Origin: JAPOKJ01 sp031421635
GTDB taxonomy: Bacteria; Pseudomonadota; Gammaproteobacteria; Burkholderiales; Burkholderiaceae_E
Direction: 5' to 3'
DNA length: 64,000 bases
Assembly (NCBI GenBank): GCA_031421635.1
Contig: JANOPA010000103.1
Span: forward strand, 33,488 to 97,487
Positions 8,547-16,400 of the stretch are shown piece after piece. Position 1 is the first letter of the stretch. Every line of letters begins with the position of its first letter. The position numbers and the translations under genes are program-made. The notes beneath the pieces are model-generated. The model was not told where the DNA came from. It did no database searches and worked only from the letters and a program-made list of their open reading frames with translations.

Positions 8547-9545
8547 TTAATCCCTTCTGACCGTCAGTGGGAAACCTAGACGCTTCAGCTCGGGCTCAAG
8601 CTCGGGCCACCACAGCCCTACACCTCCGGAATATTCGACCATGCCGTGTGAATCTTGCCCAAAGGGGCCGAAGGCTACCAAGCGGGCCGAGGCTGTTCCC
8701 TTCGGATTTGAACCAAGGTAGGCGGCATGCATTCGCTTCACAAGGGTGGGACTAAAGAATCCGTCGTTTTGCCCGTAAAACCAAACGGAAGGAAGCGGCG
8801 TCCCCTCACCAAAGCGCTGAAACGCCAACACCATTTGCTCCTGCCATTGGCTTTTGCAACGCCCGCCATTGGAACGCAGACCGCCCGCAAAGTTAACCAG
8901 TAACTGAACGCCCGGCGCAGCGCGCTCCGCTAAGGCCATGGTGACTAGCCCACCGTGGGATTGTCCAATCACTAGCACTTGATCCGATTTGATCCAAGAC
9001 TTCTTTTGAAAGTGCCTGATGACCGCATCCACATCTCTGGCCTGCTCGCGACCATTGGCGACTAGATCACAACCCGGCGCCGCATAGCTCCCTCCGGACT
9101 GAGAAAAACCTTGCCGCATTGGAATCACAACTACATAGCCGCGCCGCACAAACTCCTGACTGAGCACGGGGTAGCGTGCGCGCGGCTGCTGCGCGGGAGC
9201 CATGAAGGCCTTGCCATGATTCATTACAACGAGCGGGAAAGGACCACGACCCTTGGGTCTGAACACTGTTGTCTCCAATTGAATGCCCGGATTGAAGCTT
9301 AGAGGCACAAAAAGAACTTCTTCGTCGGCTTGCAACACGCTGTTCGCTTTTGTGCCGACGCGCCCTCCTTCATTGGAATACACGCTTTTTCCGAGAGCGT
9401 CGTAAGAAAGCAAAAACCCGTTCAAAATCACCGAAAGCGTCGCCATGACGAGCCATGTTGCAACCGATCGCCAATCGTCCGAAACTGATCGAAACCGGCC
9501 CGATACCGAGCGGCGCGACGGCTTCGCTTTCGATAAAGTACTCAA
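8547..9545 (-). CDS. Exported alpha/beta hydrolase, dienelactone-hydrolase-like
   Basis: The 332-residue protein has an N-terminal hydrophobic segment (WLVMATLSVILNGFLL), suggesting export or membrane anchoring. It then has an alpha/beta hydrolase core: oxyanion-side VMNHGKAF, nucleophile elbow GQSHGG, an acid region GQNDGFF and a His in GQDSHGMVEY. The substrate is unknown. A paralogue with the same GQSHGG, NHGKA, RxxYPV/M and MRQGFS blocks lies at 47623-48540. The 9545 start is a TTG; later GTG or ATG starts are possible. Confidence 0.75.
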   Translation of the reverse strand: MSTLSKAKPSRRSVSGRFRSVSDDWRSVATWLVMATLSVILNGFLLSYDALGKSVYSNEGGRVGTKANSVLQADEEVLFVPLSFNPGIQLETTVFRPKGRGPFPLVVMNHGKAFMAPAQQPRARYPVLSQEFVRRGYVVVIPMRQGFSQSGGSYAAPGCDLVANGREQARDVDAVIRHFQKKSWIKSDQVLVIGQSHGGLVTMALAERAAPGVQLLVNFAGGLRSNGGRCKSQWQEQMVLAFQRFGEGTPLPSVWFYGQNDGFFSPTLVKRMHAAYLGSNPKGTASARLVAFGPFGQDSHGMVEYSGGVGLWWPELEPELKRLGFPLTVRRD

Positions 9546-9584
9546 AACTTACCCAAGCCCGGGTAGTTGAAAAAAGGTAATCCC

Positions 9585-10226
9585 ATGAAATCCTGCCTCA
9601 TCGTCATTGACGCTCAGGTATCGTTTCGGCATCGCGACTACTTCACAAATGCAGATCTACCTGCCTATCTTAGCGCGCAAAATCAATTAATCGCGGGGGC
9701 TTGGGAGCAGGCTATTCCGATCATTCGGATATTTCATTGCGATGGCCCAGCGATCACTAGCAATCCATGGTCCAAAGAGTCCGGCTATCTGATCGACCTG
9801 TGCTTTGTAATTTTGCCGGACACTTTGTTGATGGATTGGGCCGGCCCTGCCGAGGCCTTTCGTATCGCCAACAAAAGCTCATCGCGCAAGCGCTTGAGGC
9901 ACGCTTTAACTTGCGCTTCGTTGGCCCACTGGCCGAGGCCTCGACTTCTGTGGGCCTGCAGGTCTCAGGTCTGGAACCTTTGCCCAAATCATTGTGCTGG
10001 CGCATCGGCGCGGCGCTAATGACCCCGAGCTCTCTGCTTTCTTGCAAGCTCGCAACCATATGCATCCGGCCTTGCACCGAGTGCAGGATGCGGTCAGCGT
10101 GCACTGACCCAAGGAATATCGGTCACCCAAGCGTCGGAGCGGGCAGGCTTTAATAGCGACCTGCAACTGCGTCGGGCGTGGCTGGCCGCCAAGCTTCCCG
10201 GCACTCCTTCGCAGGCTGGCGTTTAG
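9585..10226 (+). pseudogene. Chimeric pseudogene: isochorismatase N-terminus joined to a GlxA/AraC-type regulator remnant
   Basis: An ATG at 9585, preceded by an AAAAAGGTA ribosome site, opens a frame that starts like an isochorismatase hydrolase (CLIVIDAQVSF, then NPWSKESGY). It switches in frame at about 9788 to the N-terminus of a GlxA-type DJ-1/AraC regulator (LCFVILPDTLLMDWAGPAEA). A frameshift near 9870 moves the similarity to the +1 frame (ALEARFNLRFVGPLAEAS). A third frame carries the interdomain NHMHPALHRVQDAVSV. After an apparent deletion, ALTQGISVTQASERAGF ... LQLRRAW from the second helix-turn-helix ends at a TAG (10224-10226). No single frame can make a functional product. It looks like two once-adjacent genes fused by deletion and then decayed. 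Confidence 0.75.
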
Positions 10227-10295
10227 CGCCAAAGTTGAGAGCTTGGAATGACGCCTTGGGCGAGGCCCGATATTGCGGAGTGATACCCTCGCCCC

Positions 10296-12095
10296 ATGAA
10301 CACACAAAACACCCCAAGCGGCGCCACGCCCACGGACATCGAGAGTTTCATTCCCGGCAAGGATGCATCTCTCGAAGCAACCATTAGCACCATGCACGCC
10401 AAACTACTGGCCCTGGGCATTCACATCGAAGAAGCGAGCTGGCTCAATCCGGTGGAAGGCATCTGGTCGGTTCATATTCGCGATCGCGATTGCCCCATTC
10501 TATTTACCAATGGCAAAGGGGCCACCCGCCTGGCCTGTTTGGCAAGCGCGCTTGGTGAATACTTTGAGCGACTATCGACAAACTATTTTTGGACGCACTT
10601 CTATCTGGGCCCTGTCGTTGCCGAGCGTGCCTTTGTACATTACCCGCAGGAGCGTTGGTTTGATGTACCCGAGGACGGTAGTTGGCCCAAAGACATTCTG
10701 AATGCCGATCTTCATAAGTTCTATAACCCCGAAAACAGTATTGACGCCATCGATCTGGTGGATTTCAATTCCGGCAATATTGAGCGCGGCATTTGCGCCA
10801 TCCCCTATACCCGTCTGCGTGACAACAGCGTGGCCTACATACCGGTCAACATCATCGGCAATTTGTATGTCAGTAACGGCATGTCGGCCGGCAACACTCA
10901 GGCGGAAGCACGTACTCAAGCACTCTCTGAGATTTTCGAACGCAGCATTAAAGGTCGCATTATCAGCGAAGGCATTTGCCTGCCCGACGTGCCGGCGGAA
11001 GTCATCGCACGTTTCCCGCGCATTGAGGCCGGCATTAAGGCGCTGCGCGCGGCTGGCTTTGGCATCTTGGTGAAAGATGCCTCACTCGGCGGCAAATACC
11101 CGGTGATGAACGTCACCCTCCTCCATCCGCAAGACCAAGGTTGCTTTGCGAGCTTTGGAGCGCACCCACGTTTTGAAGTAGCGCTCGAGCGCGCACTGAC
11201 GGAGCTATTGCAGGGTAGAGCACTGGATTCGCTGGGTGGTTTCCCTGCACCGGGCTTTGATATGGAAGAAATTGCCAGTTCACCCAATATTGAAATTCAT
11301 TTTGTCGACTCTAGCGGCGTGATCAGTTGGAAGTTTTTAGGCGACCAGCCCGACTACCCCTTCGACGACTGGAACTTCGCCAGCACCACCGCCGAAGACT
11401 ATGAATGGGCGGTCAAGCGCTTGCATGATGACGGGCACGACATTTACATCTCCGACTTTACCCATCTCGGTGTCTACGCCTGTCGTATTCTGGTCCCCGG
11501 CGTTTCGGAAATTTACCCGATTGACGATCTCGAATTCGAGAACAACAGCATTGCGAACGAGTTCCGCGAGGCGGTGCTCAACCTGACCGACCTCGATGAC
11601 GAAGAGTGTTCGGATTTGCTCGACACCTTGAACGAATCAGGACTTGCAGATCAACGTCCGATTCCAACCTTGATAGGTCTTGCTGCGGACGCGAATTCAT
11701 TCTTTAGCGATTTGCGAGTCGGCGAACTAAAAACCTTACTGGCTCTTGCCATTGGTGACCGAGAGGCGACACTGGAAGGTTGTGAATGGGTGCGTAATTT
11801 TGATCAGCTCGACCCGGCCCGCCGTAAGACTTATGCCTGTATTGAAGACTTGCTGAGGTTGACCACGCTCGCCGCGACGACGGGCAAGAAGCCGGGAAAT
11901 CTTACCAAGGCCACTGCTCCGTACATTGAGGCGATGAAGAGCATGTACGGAGCCGACACGCTTCTTGCCGCTCAGGAACTCATCGCGCAAAAGAATCGCT
12001 TTATGGGCATTCCGGCGCCTGGCTTAGAGCTGGACGGATGCGATATGCACCAGAAGCTTCTTCGGGCTTATGACAAGGTGCATTCTCAAACATAG
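10296..12095 (+). CDS. ycaO: YcaO-domain protein, ribosomal protein S12 methylthiotransferase accessory factor-like
   Basis: The 599-residue protein matches E. coli YcaO along its length from memory: SFIPGKDASLE, IEEASWLNPV, FTNGKGATRLACLASALGEY, NIIGNLYVSNGMSAGNT, EARTQALSEIFER and a C-terminal TPR-like region. The ATP-binding Glu-rich YcaO motifs (LGEYFERLS and SEIFERSIKGR) are intact. E. coli YcaO influences RimO-dependent methylthiolation of S12. There is no peptide precursor or cyclodehydratase partner nearby, so an azole-peptide role is not suggested. It starts at an ATG in GCCCCATGAAC with no strong ribosome site. Confidence 0.9.
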   Translation: MNTQNTPSGATPTDIESFIPGKDASLEATISTMHAKLLALGIHIEEASWLNPVEGIWSVHIRDRDCPILFTNGKGATRLACLASALGEYFERLSTNYFWTHFYLGPVVAERAFVHYPQERWFDVPEDGSWPKDILNADLHKFYNPENSIDAIDLVDFNSGNIERGICAIPYTRLRDNSVAYIPVNIIGNLYVSNGMSAGNTQAEARTQALSEIFERSIKGRIISEGICLPDVPAEVIARFPRIEAGIKALRAAGFGILVKDASLGGKYPVMNVTLLHPQDQGCFASFGAHPRFEVALERALTELLQGRALDSLGGFPAPGFDMEEIASSPNIEIHFVDSSGVISWKFLGDQPDYPFDDWNFASTTAEDYEWAVKRLHDDGHDIYISDFTHLGVYACRILVPGVSEIYPIDDLEFENNSIANEFREAVLNLTDLDDEECSDLLDTLNESGLADQRPIPTLIGLAADANSFFSDLRVGELKTLLALAIGDREATLEGCEWVRNFDQLDPARRKTYACIEDLLRLTTLAATTGKKPGNLTKATAPYIEAMKSMYGADTLLAAQELIAQKNRFMGIPAPGLELDGCDMHQKLLRAYDKVHSQT

Positions 12096-12208
12096 CAAAA
12101 ACTTTCAATGGCGGCAGGTCTGATCATTTAGTTCGGAATCCGCCATCACGCCGCTTCACCTCGATAAGCGCAGTTGACTTCGAGAGATCGTTTTAAGCTA
12201 AGTCAGCC

Positions 12209-12640
12209 TCAAATAGACCGCCTTGAATCAGGCCGATCACTGCGCGGCGAAATCCTCTCTACGTCCGGAAAGTAAGTCTCAATGCGCTTGGCATCACGAG
12301 TCATCAGCGCATACCCATTCACACTTGCATGGGCGCCAATAAAAAAATCGGGATGAGTGGCCATTCTTTGCCCTCCCAGGGCGCGATATCTTTGGTGCGC
12401 GCGCTGGGCAAGAAAGGCTGCTTCCGGCGGTATGTCTAGATATTGAATCTTTGTTGCTTTAAGAAATGCACTCACAGCCCGCAAGTCTATAAAGCTCCGT
12501 GATATTTCAGCGAAAATCAGCGCATTGATACCAAGTGTGTCGCGGCAAGACGCCAGGAATAATTGATCTGAACTCCAGGCATGCCATTCGGGCGACTCTT
12601 CAAGTAGATCAATCAGCACGCTACTATCAATCAAGATCAC
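12209..12640 (-). CDS. vapC: VapC-type PIN-domain toxin
   Basis: The 143-residue PIN-domain protein keeps the acidic metal-binding positions: Asp in MILIDSSVLID, Glu in NALIFAEIS, Asp in HPDFFIGAHA and Asp in TRDAKR. VapC toxins are Mg-dependent RNases acting on tRNA or rRNA. The ATG overlaps the antitoxin stop (12637-12640), so the pair is translationally coupled. A short basic C-terminal extension (SDRPDSRRSI) follows the fold. Confidence 0.9.
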   Translation of the reverse strand: MILIDSSVLIDLLEESPEWHAWSSDQLFLASCRDTLGINALIFAEISRSFIDLRAVSAFLKATKIQYLDIPPEAAFLAQRAHQRYRALGGQRMATHPDFFIGAHASVNGYALMTRDAKRIETYFPDVERISPRSDRPDSRRSI

Positions 12641-12882
12641 TTATTCCAGCCTTTTCCCCGCGACTCAGTGAGAATATGCTCGGTGGATTTACCGGCGACG
12701 CCTTTCCCGACGAATGCTTTAAAAGGGTTTTCCGTCGAGCTCGATGTCTCGACGCGTATTAAGCGGACGTTGCCGTCACTTTGCAACTCGAAGTCCACTG
12801 CCTGACCGGGCCCAACGTTGAGTGCAATGCGCACAGCCTTTGGGATAGTGACTTGACTTTTGCTTGTTAAGAAATATGCCAT
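12637..12882 (-). CDS. vapB: AbrB/MazE-type antitoxin, VapB-like
   Basis: The 81-residue protein has an N-terminal swapped-hairpin AbrB domain (LTSKSQVTIPKAVRIALNVG) that binds DNA. Its C-terminal tail (NPFKAFVGKGVAGKSTEHI) probably wraps the toxin. It is first in the operon and starts 14 bases past a perfect inverted repeat that overlaps the promoter, so it should autoregulate with the toxin. Confidence 0.9.
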   Translation of the reverse strand: MAYFLTSKSQVTIPKAVRIALNVGPGQAVDFELQSDGNVRLIRVETSSSTENPFKAFVGKGVAGKSTEHILTESRGKGWNK

Positions 12883-12896
12883 ACTGAGCTTTGAAG

Positions 12897-12941
12897 AAAG
12901 TAATACTCTTTAAGTATTACTTTGTTTCTGTTTTTTGTCAA
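12897..12941 (-). promoter_or_regulatory. Promoter and palindromic operator of the toxin-antitoxin operon
   Basis: Reading the minus strand, a consensus -35 TTGACA (12936-12941) is followed by a 17-base spacer and a -10-like AATACT (12913-12918). The -10 lies inside the right arm of a perfect 11-bp inverted repeat, AAAGTAATACT (12897-12907) / AGTATTACTTT (12913-12923), with a 5-base spacer. This is the usual geometry for autorepression by an AbrB-type antitoxin-toxin complex. Confidence 0.75.
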
Positions 12942-12975
12942 GGTTGGAAGAAGGTGGAACGCTGGATCAAGGTGC

Positions 12976-13005
12976 TTGCAATCACGCTCCCCTATCGGCT
13001 ATGAT
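12976..13005 (+). promoter_or_regulatory. Probable leuA promoter
   Basis: A -35-like TTGCAA (12976-12981) and a -10-like TATGAT (13000-13005) are separated by 18 bases. The predicted transcription start falls at about 13012, which is the A of the leader-peptide ATG. The leader would then be translated from a leaderless mRNA. Confidence 0.55.
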
Positions 13006-13011
13006 TCGGGC

Positions 13012-13095
13012 ATGAACACCCGATTCCCCCTATCTCTACTACTGCTAGGCCTAGCTCCTGGCCGGGGTCTGTTCATTCGCTGCAACGCAGCTTGA
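13012..13095 (+). CDS. Leucine-rich leader peptide of leuA
   Basis: This is a 27-codon ORF starting ATG AAC ACC CGA and ending GCA GCT TGA. Its core encodes LSLLLLGLAPGRGL. Seven of its codons are Leu, and five of those are the rare CTA, four within six codons. This is the pattern of a leucine attenuation peptide: ribosome stalling at CTA codons when charged leucyl-tRNA is scarce would change the downstream RNA fold. No Shine-Dalgarno sequence precedes it, and the promoter places the transcript start at or next to the ATG. Confidence 0.8.
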   Translation: MNTRFPLSLLLLGLAPGRGLFIRCNAA

Positions 13096-13156
13096 TCTCC
13101 CCCTGATCCCGGCCTAATCAAACAAGCAGATCCTGTGGTTGCTTGTTGGGGGGATT
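13096..13156 (+). promoter_or_regulatory. Attenuator hairpin region of leuA
   Basis: Downstream of the leader peptide, AACAAGCA (13121-13128) pairs perfectly with TGCTTGTT (13140-13147) around an 11-base loop. Outer AATC/GATT bases can extend the stem past a bulge. A C-rich run (about 13098-13103) could alternatively pair with the G-run at 13148-13153. No clean T-tract follows, so whether it terminates transcription or masks the ribosome site is not decided by sequence alone. Confidence 0.5.
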
Positions 13157-13221
13157 AAAATTAGAACATAAATATCGTCGGCACCCAACCCTGGGTCAGA
13201 CCGGCTTCGATGGTGAAGATC

Positions 13222-14928
13222 ATGCTTAAAAATCCTAGTACCAAGTATCACGCCTTTCCGCCTGTGCATTTGCCTGACCGCAAATGGCCGAACCGCACTT
13301 TGAGCGCGCCACCAATATGGCTGTCGACAGACTTGCGCGACGGCAATCAGGCCTTGTTTGAGCCAATGAATGGGGCGACCAAGTTGCGCTTGTTCAAGGA
13401 ACTGGTGCGAATTGGTTTTAAAGAGATTGAAGTAGGCTTTCCTTCGGCTTCGCAAACTGACTTCGATTTTGTCCGCAGCCTTATTTTGGACGGCCATTTG
13501 CCGGACGGCGTGACGCCGATGGTGATCACACAATCGCGCGAGGAATTAATTGAGCCAACCGTGCGCTCGTTGGCTGGCGCCAAACGCGGCATCGTACATT
13601 TGTACAACGCGGTGGCCCCGGCCTGGCGCGAGTTAGTCTTTGGTTTGACGATTCCTGAAGTGATGGCGCTGATCAAGCATCACGTGGGTGTAGTCAAGAA
13701 ATATACCGATCAATATCCGCAAACTGAATGGGTGTTGCAGTACTCGCCTGAAGTGTTCAGCATGACCGAACTGGAAGTTTCCTTAGAGGCCTGCAATACC
13801 GCGATTCGTGAGTGGGATGCAGGCCCGGGTCGCTCCATCATTATTAACTTGCCAACCACGATTGAAAACGCGATGCCCAATATTTTCGCGGACCAAATTG
13901 AATGGATGGATCGACATTTGGAGCGCCGGGAGCACGTCGTCTTATCGGTGCATACGCATAACGACCGTGGCTCAGGTGTAGCGGCGGCCGAGATGGCGCA
14001 GTTGGCAGGTGCAGATCGTGTCGAAGGGTGTTTATTCGGCAACGGTGAGCGTTGCGGTAACGTTGACATCGTTACGATGGCTTTGAATCTCTATACGCAA
14101 GGTATCGATCCTGGCTTGGATTTTTCGGACATCAACTCGACGGCGCGTATCGCGGAGGAATGCACTCAGTTACCGATACACCCACGTCATCCGTATGTGG
14201 GCGACCTCGTGTTCACGGCTTTCTCGGGTTCGCATCAAGATGCCATCAAAAAAGGCTTCGCGGCGCAAAAGCCGGACGCAGAGTGGCGCGTACCTTACCT
14301 GCCGATTGATCCGAGCGATTTGGGGCGCACCTACGATAGCGTGATTCGCGTCAATAGTCAGTCGGGTAAAGGCGGCATCGCCTATCTTCTTGAGCGCAAC
14401 TATGGTGTGGTCATGCCGCGCCGGATGCAGGTTGAGTTTAGTGCCGTGGTACAAAGAGCGACCGACACTAGTGAGACGGAGATGACGGCGCCAGAGCTTT
14501 GGTCTTTGTTCAAAAAAACCTATCTCGAGGGTGCAAGTGCTTTGGAATACCGCGCCCACCATTTGAGCGAGGACGGTGATCGTCAGTTGATTGAATTAGA
14601 CATCTTGGTGAACGGCAAACTGGTCAAACTACATGGTTCAGGCACTGGCCCGATTGATGCTGCCGCTAATGCCCTGGGTGGAGGACTGCGCGTGAGCTCT
14701 TACGAGGAACGATCCGTGGGTTCGGGCGCGGATGCCCAGGCCCTGGCCATGATTGAGGCCTCCTGCGAGGGCAAACCTGGTGCGCGCTTTGGCGCGGGTT
14801 TACATGCCAATATCGTTACGGCCTCATTAATGTCGCTTATTAGTGGCGCTCGTCGTTTAGGTTTGGTGCCACTGCTCAAAGCAGATACCGCAACGCAGCC
14901 AACGGCTGAGAGCAAGGTCGCTGTGTAA
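13222..14928 (+). CDS. leuA: 2-isopropylmalate synthase
   Basis: The 568-residue enzyme condenses acetyl-CoA and 2-ketoisovalerate in the first committed step of leucine synthesis. It is the longer LeuA type (about 560 residues). The catalytic HMGL-like barrel shows LSTDLRDGNQAL, HTHNDRGSGVA and the EGCLFGNGERCGNVD metal/active-site block, and the C-terminal LeuA regulatory domain contains GSGTGPIDAA. An upstream in-frame ATG at 13210 exists; the 13222 ATG was chosen because GGTGAAG lies just ahead of it. leuA stands alone here, behind its attenuator. Confidence 0.95.
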   Translation: MLKNPSTKYHAFPPVHLPDRKWPNRTLSAPPIWLSTDLRDGNQALFEPMNGATKLRLFKELVRIGFKEIEVGFPSASQTDFDFVRSLILDGHLPDGVTPMVITQSREELIEPTVRSLAGAKRGIVHLYNAVAPAWRELVFGLTIPEVMALIKHHVGVVKKYTDQYPQTEWVLQYSPEVFSMTELEVSLEACNTAIREWDAGPGRSIIINLPTTIENAMPNIFADQIEWMDRHLERREHVVLSVHTHNDRGSGVAAAEMAQLAGADRVEGCLFGNGERCGNVDIVTMALNLYTQGIDPGLDFSDINSTARIAEECTQLPIHPRHPYVGDLVFTAFSGSHQDAIKKGFAAQKPDAEWRVPYLPIDPSDLGRTYDSVIRVNSQSGKGGIAYLLERNYGVVMPRRMQVEFSAVVQRATDTSETEMTAPELWSLFKKTYLEGASALEYRAHHLSEDGDRQLIELDILVNGKLVKLHGSGTGPIDAAANALGGGLRVSSYEERSVGSGADAQALAMIEASCEGKPGARFGAGLHANIVTASLMSLISGARRLGLVPLLKADTATQPTAESKVAV

Positions 14929-15044
14929 ATGCAGGCCGCAGATCCCGCCAAAATTGTTGCAGAAAGCTGAGAGCAGAGTTCCGAGATCGGCAAGCTAAGG
15001 GCACGGCGTTTGCTTGGCGTACTAAAGGTGTCAAGCCCACGCGC

Positions 15045-15770
15045 CTAGCAAAACCCTCCTACAACGCGGGTCATCGCCTCAAAAACATCTTGCCCACCGC
15101 CATAGGCTGGATCAAATTGGAGCGCCTGCGCACTGGCTTTGATTTGAATGGCTTCGCTCACCGGAAGTGTGGAACCAAGCCCCGCTCCGGCGACCTGAAT
15201 TTCACAGGCACGCTGCAAGGTCCAAAGATAAGCGAACGCCAGGGGAATTGTTTCGCCCCAAGCGAGCAGTCCATGATTGCGCAGAATGACCGCTCGGCAC
15301 TCTCCGACGGCCTGCACCACTCTCGGTCCTTCATCGACATGCAGGGTGATGCCCTCGAAGTCGTGGTAGGCCACCCTTTGGTGCAACATCGCGCCATAAA
15401 AATTATCCCTCGACAGACCCTGTACACAGCCTGCTACTGCGCAACCTGCAGTGGTGTGAGTATGCATAATGCAATGCGCTCCGGAAATACCTTGGTGAAG
15501 CGCAGCATGCAAATTAAAACCTGCCGGATTCACTGGCCAGGCGGATTCGCCGATGATGCGGCCTTGAAGGTCGATCTTGACCAGATTTTCCGGCCTGACC
15601 TCACTGTAGTGCAGACCAAAGGGGTTGATCAGAAAGTGCAGGTCCGGCCCTGGCAGGCGCACGGTAATATGGTTATAGATCAGCTCGGTCCAGCCAAGGT
15701 GGGCAAAAATTCTGTAACAGTTGGCGAGTTGCTTTCTGAGGGCTATTTCATCCACCTTAGTTCCCCCCAA
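15045..15770 (-). CDS. Class II aldolase/adducin-family protein
   Basis: The 241-residue AraD/FucA-like protein probably binds Zn2+. It shows MHTHTTAGCAVAG with two His, a later RNHGLLAWG His, and an N-terminal HLGWTELIYNHITVRLPG. Family members act as aldolases or decarboxylases on sugar or hydroxy-acid substrates. It is last in the MarR-controlled operon; its ATG overlaps the end of marR by 14 bases. The substrate is unknown; the context with a flavin hydroxylase suggests catabolism of an aromatic or related compound. Confidence 0.8.
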   Translation of the reverse strand: MGGTKVDEIALRKQLANCYRIFAHLGWTELIYNHITVRLPGPDLHFLINPFGLHYSEVRPENLVKIDLQGRIIGESAWPVNPAGFNLHAALHQGISGAHCIMHTHTTAGCAVAGCVQGLSRDNFYGAMLHQRVAYHDFEGITLHVDEGPRVVQAVGECRAVILRNHGLLAWGETIPLAFAYLWTLQRACEIQVAGAGLGSTLPVSEAIQIKASAQALQFDPAYGGGQDVFEAMTRVVGGFC

Positions 15771-16224
15771 TCAAGCGCTCAAGTGCTTCAACAGCATTGG
15801 CCATTAGCAAAATATCCAAGACCTCACTCAAGGCCCGGCTTTGCGCGGAATTCAATGCCCCAAAAATTTCATGGTTTCGGCGTTCAATGAGCGTGATGCT
15901 ATGGCGATACTTTGTTGCCCCCTGACGCGTGAGCTTGAGCGCGACACTGCGCGCATCCCGTTGGCTGTGGGTTTTCTTCACAAGGCCTCGATCAATCAGC
16001 ATTTGAGCCGAGCGACTAGCCTGGCTTTTATCAAGATTGGCAAAGTGGGCTAATTCTTTCACCGACATACGACCTTCAGTATCAGAGAATGACCCAATGG
16101 CGGCAAGGCATCGGCCCTCGCCCAGGGTCAAGCCGAGCTCTTGCTCATAAGCCTGCTGGCTGGCGACATCGGACAGCTTATGCAAACGGTGCAAGCGATA
16201 GGTGAAGCTTCGATCAAGCCTCAT
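15757..16224 (-). CDS. MarR-family transcriptional regulator
   Basis: The 155-residue winged-helix protein has MSVKELAHFANLDKSQASR as its recognition-helix region and the DxRxVALKLTRQG wing. The start at 16224 was chosen because it overlaps the DUF2783-like stop as ATGA; an upstream Met at 16266 would overlap that gene by 46 bases. It probably represses its own operon through the inverted repeat at 18131-18148, with a pathway metabolite as inducer. Confidence 0.85.
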   Translation of the reverse strand: MRLDRSFTYRLHRLHKLSDVASQQAYEQELGLTLGEGRCLAAIGSFSDTEGRMSVKELAHFANLDKSQASRSAQMLIDRGLVKKTHSQRDARSVALKLTRQGATKYRHSITLIERRNHEIFGALNSAQSRALSEVLDILLMANAVEALERLIGGN

Positions 16225-16400
16225 TGTCCCGCCAAACGCTCCGCTTGCGCGATCATTTTTAGACAACTCGAACCATCATCGTGCTGAGCGAGCAAATCAA
16301 GCGTGAGCGTTGCCAAAAACAATTCTGCCCTACCCGCCCCAACTCGGGAAATCGCTTCAGCAAGTGCACAATAAGTTGTATCAAGTTGCGCTTCAGTCAT
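16221..16400 (-). CDS. DUF2783-like small protein
   Basis: This 59-residue ORF starts ATG ACT GAA GCG and ends GGA CAA TGA. Its start overlaps the monooxygenase stop by eight bases and its stop overlaps the marR ATG. The pattern LDTTYCALAEAISRVG, then ELFLATLTLDLLAQ, then IAQAERLAG resembles DUF2783 proteins, which from memory are encoded beside FAD-dependent hydroxylases. It is predicted to be all-helical, with no signal peptide. Function is unknown; a partner or stabiliser of the hydroxylase is inference. Confidence 0.7.
   Translation of the reverse strand: MTEAQLDTTYCALAEAISRVGAGRAELFLATLTLDLLAQHDDGSSCLKMIAQAERLAGQ

Noticed and set aside
10296..12095. YcaO as part of an azole-peptide (RiPP) cluster
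   Set aside because: The protein matches stand-alone E. coli-type YcaO along its length, and no precursor peptide, E1-like or dehydrogenase gene lies nearby.
15090..15890. A 266-residue plus-strand open frame
   Set aside because: It is antisense to the class II aldolase and marR genes, both of which have clear family motifs.
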